From Odontocerum albicorne (lineage: Eukaryota > Arthropoda > Insecta > Trichoptera > Odontoceridae), in the NCBI GenBank assembly GCA_949825065.1, contig OX463849.1, forward strand, positions 6,138,001 through 6,202,000: a DNA stretch of 64,000 bases, read 5' to 3'. Position numbers and translations under genes: made by a program. Numbering within the stretch: the stretch's first letter is position 1; each line of letters opens with the position of its first letter. Shown here in pieces: positions 63,931 through 64,000 of the stretch. Below the pieces are notes generated by a model. It did no database searches. It worked only from the letters and a program-made list of their open reading frames with translations, and was not told the DNA's origin.

Positions 63931-64000
63931 TTCAATATTAAGTCCGTGCTATGAATTCAAGCTTAAGTGATATCAAGACAAATATTTTATTATTTCTGAT

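Overview
This window looks like intergenic or intronic DNA from an arthropod, most likely an insect. It is AT-rich and eukaryotic, with no operons or bacterial signals. It is built almost entirely from transposable-element remnants and minisatellites. The insect inference rests on one exon that resembles the beaten-path (Beat) Ig family and on the mix of mariner, piggyBac-type, Jockey/RTE-like, Penelope-like and tRNA-SINE repeats. I cannot name the species.

Only one host coding exon is convincing (1734-1867, +). It has good splice sites and a Beat-type Ig segment. No flanking Beat exon was recognised, so much or all of the window may be one large intron plus flanking DNA. Everything else with protein similarity is transposon-derived. 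The only long intact reading frame is a 5'-truncated Jockey-type reverse transcriptase (60957-62609, +). It sits inside an older non-LTR relic, with a 12-bp target duplication.

Layout. 0-9 kb: RTE-like relics, an LTR-like repeat, the Beat exon, a 42-bp minisatellite, and Penelope-like elements (GIY-YIG ends) in inverted and direct orientation. 9-18 kb: a LINE whose 3' tail is shared with the local SINEs, a 29-bp minisatellite split by an LTR-like insertion, a 75/150-bp satellite that recurs across an assembly gap (200 N), and an IS630/mariner transposase relic. 18-33 kb: RTE relics, a 134-bp x4 repeat, TTAA-flanked (piggyBac-like) MITEs including a nested pair, a homogeneous 50-bp minisatellite, a hAT-type element with an 8-bp duplication and a deleted mariner. 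33-43 kb: more LINE relics, a composite TIR element carrying captured RT sequence, a second deleted mariner and SINEs. 43-50 kb: abutting TTAA MITEs, a 52-bp minisatellite, a large AT satellite with an LTR-like insertion, and two adjacent perfect palindromes. 50-64 kb: LINE relics, a Tc1-type MITE, the second composite element, a three-level nest (SINE, TIR element, TTAA MITE), the Jockey insertion and Penelope terminal units.

No undescribed host system was found. The most interesting signals are: (i) a conserved hammerhead-ribozyme-like motif in the Penelope terminal units, often present as inverted pairs; (ii) a two-copy DNA transposon that carries an RT fragment between its TIRs; (iii) several distinct TTAA-flanked MITE families with nesting and abutting insertions; (iv) SINEs that share the 3' tail of a resident LINE. 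All similarity calls were made by eye; no database search was run.
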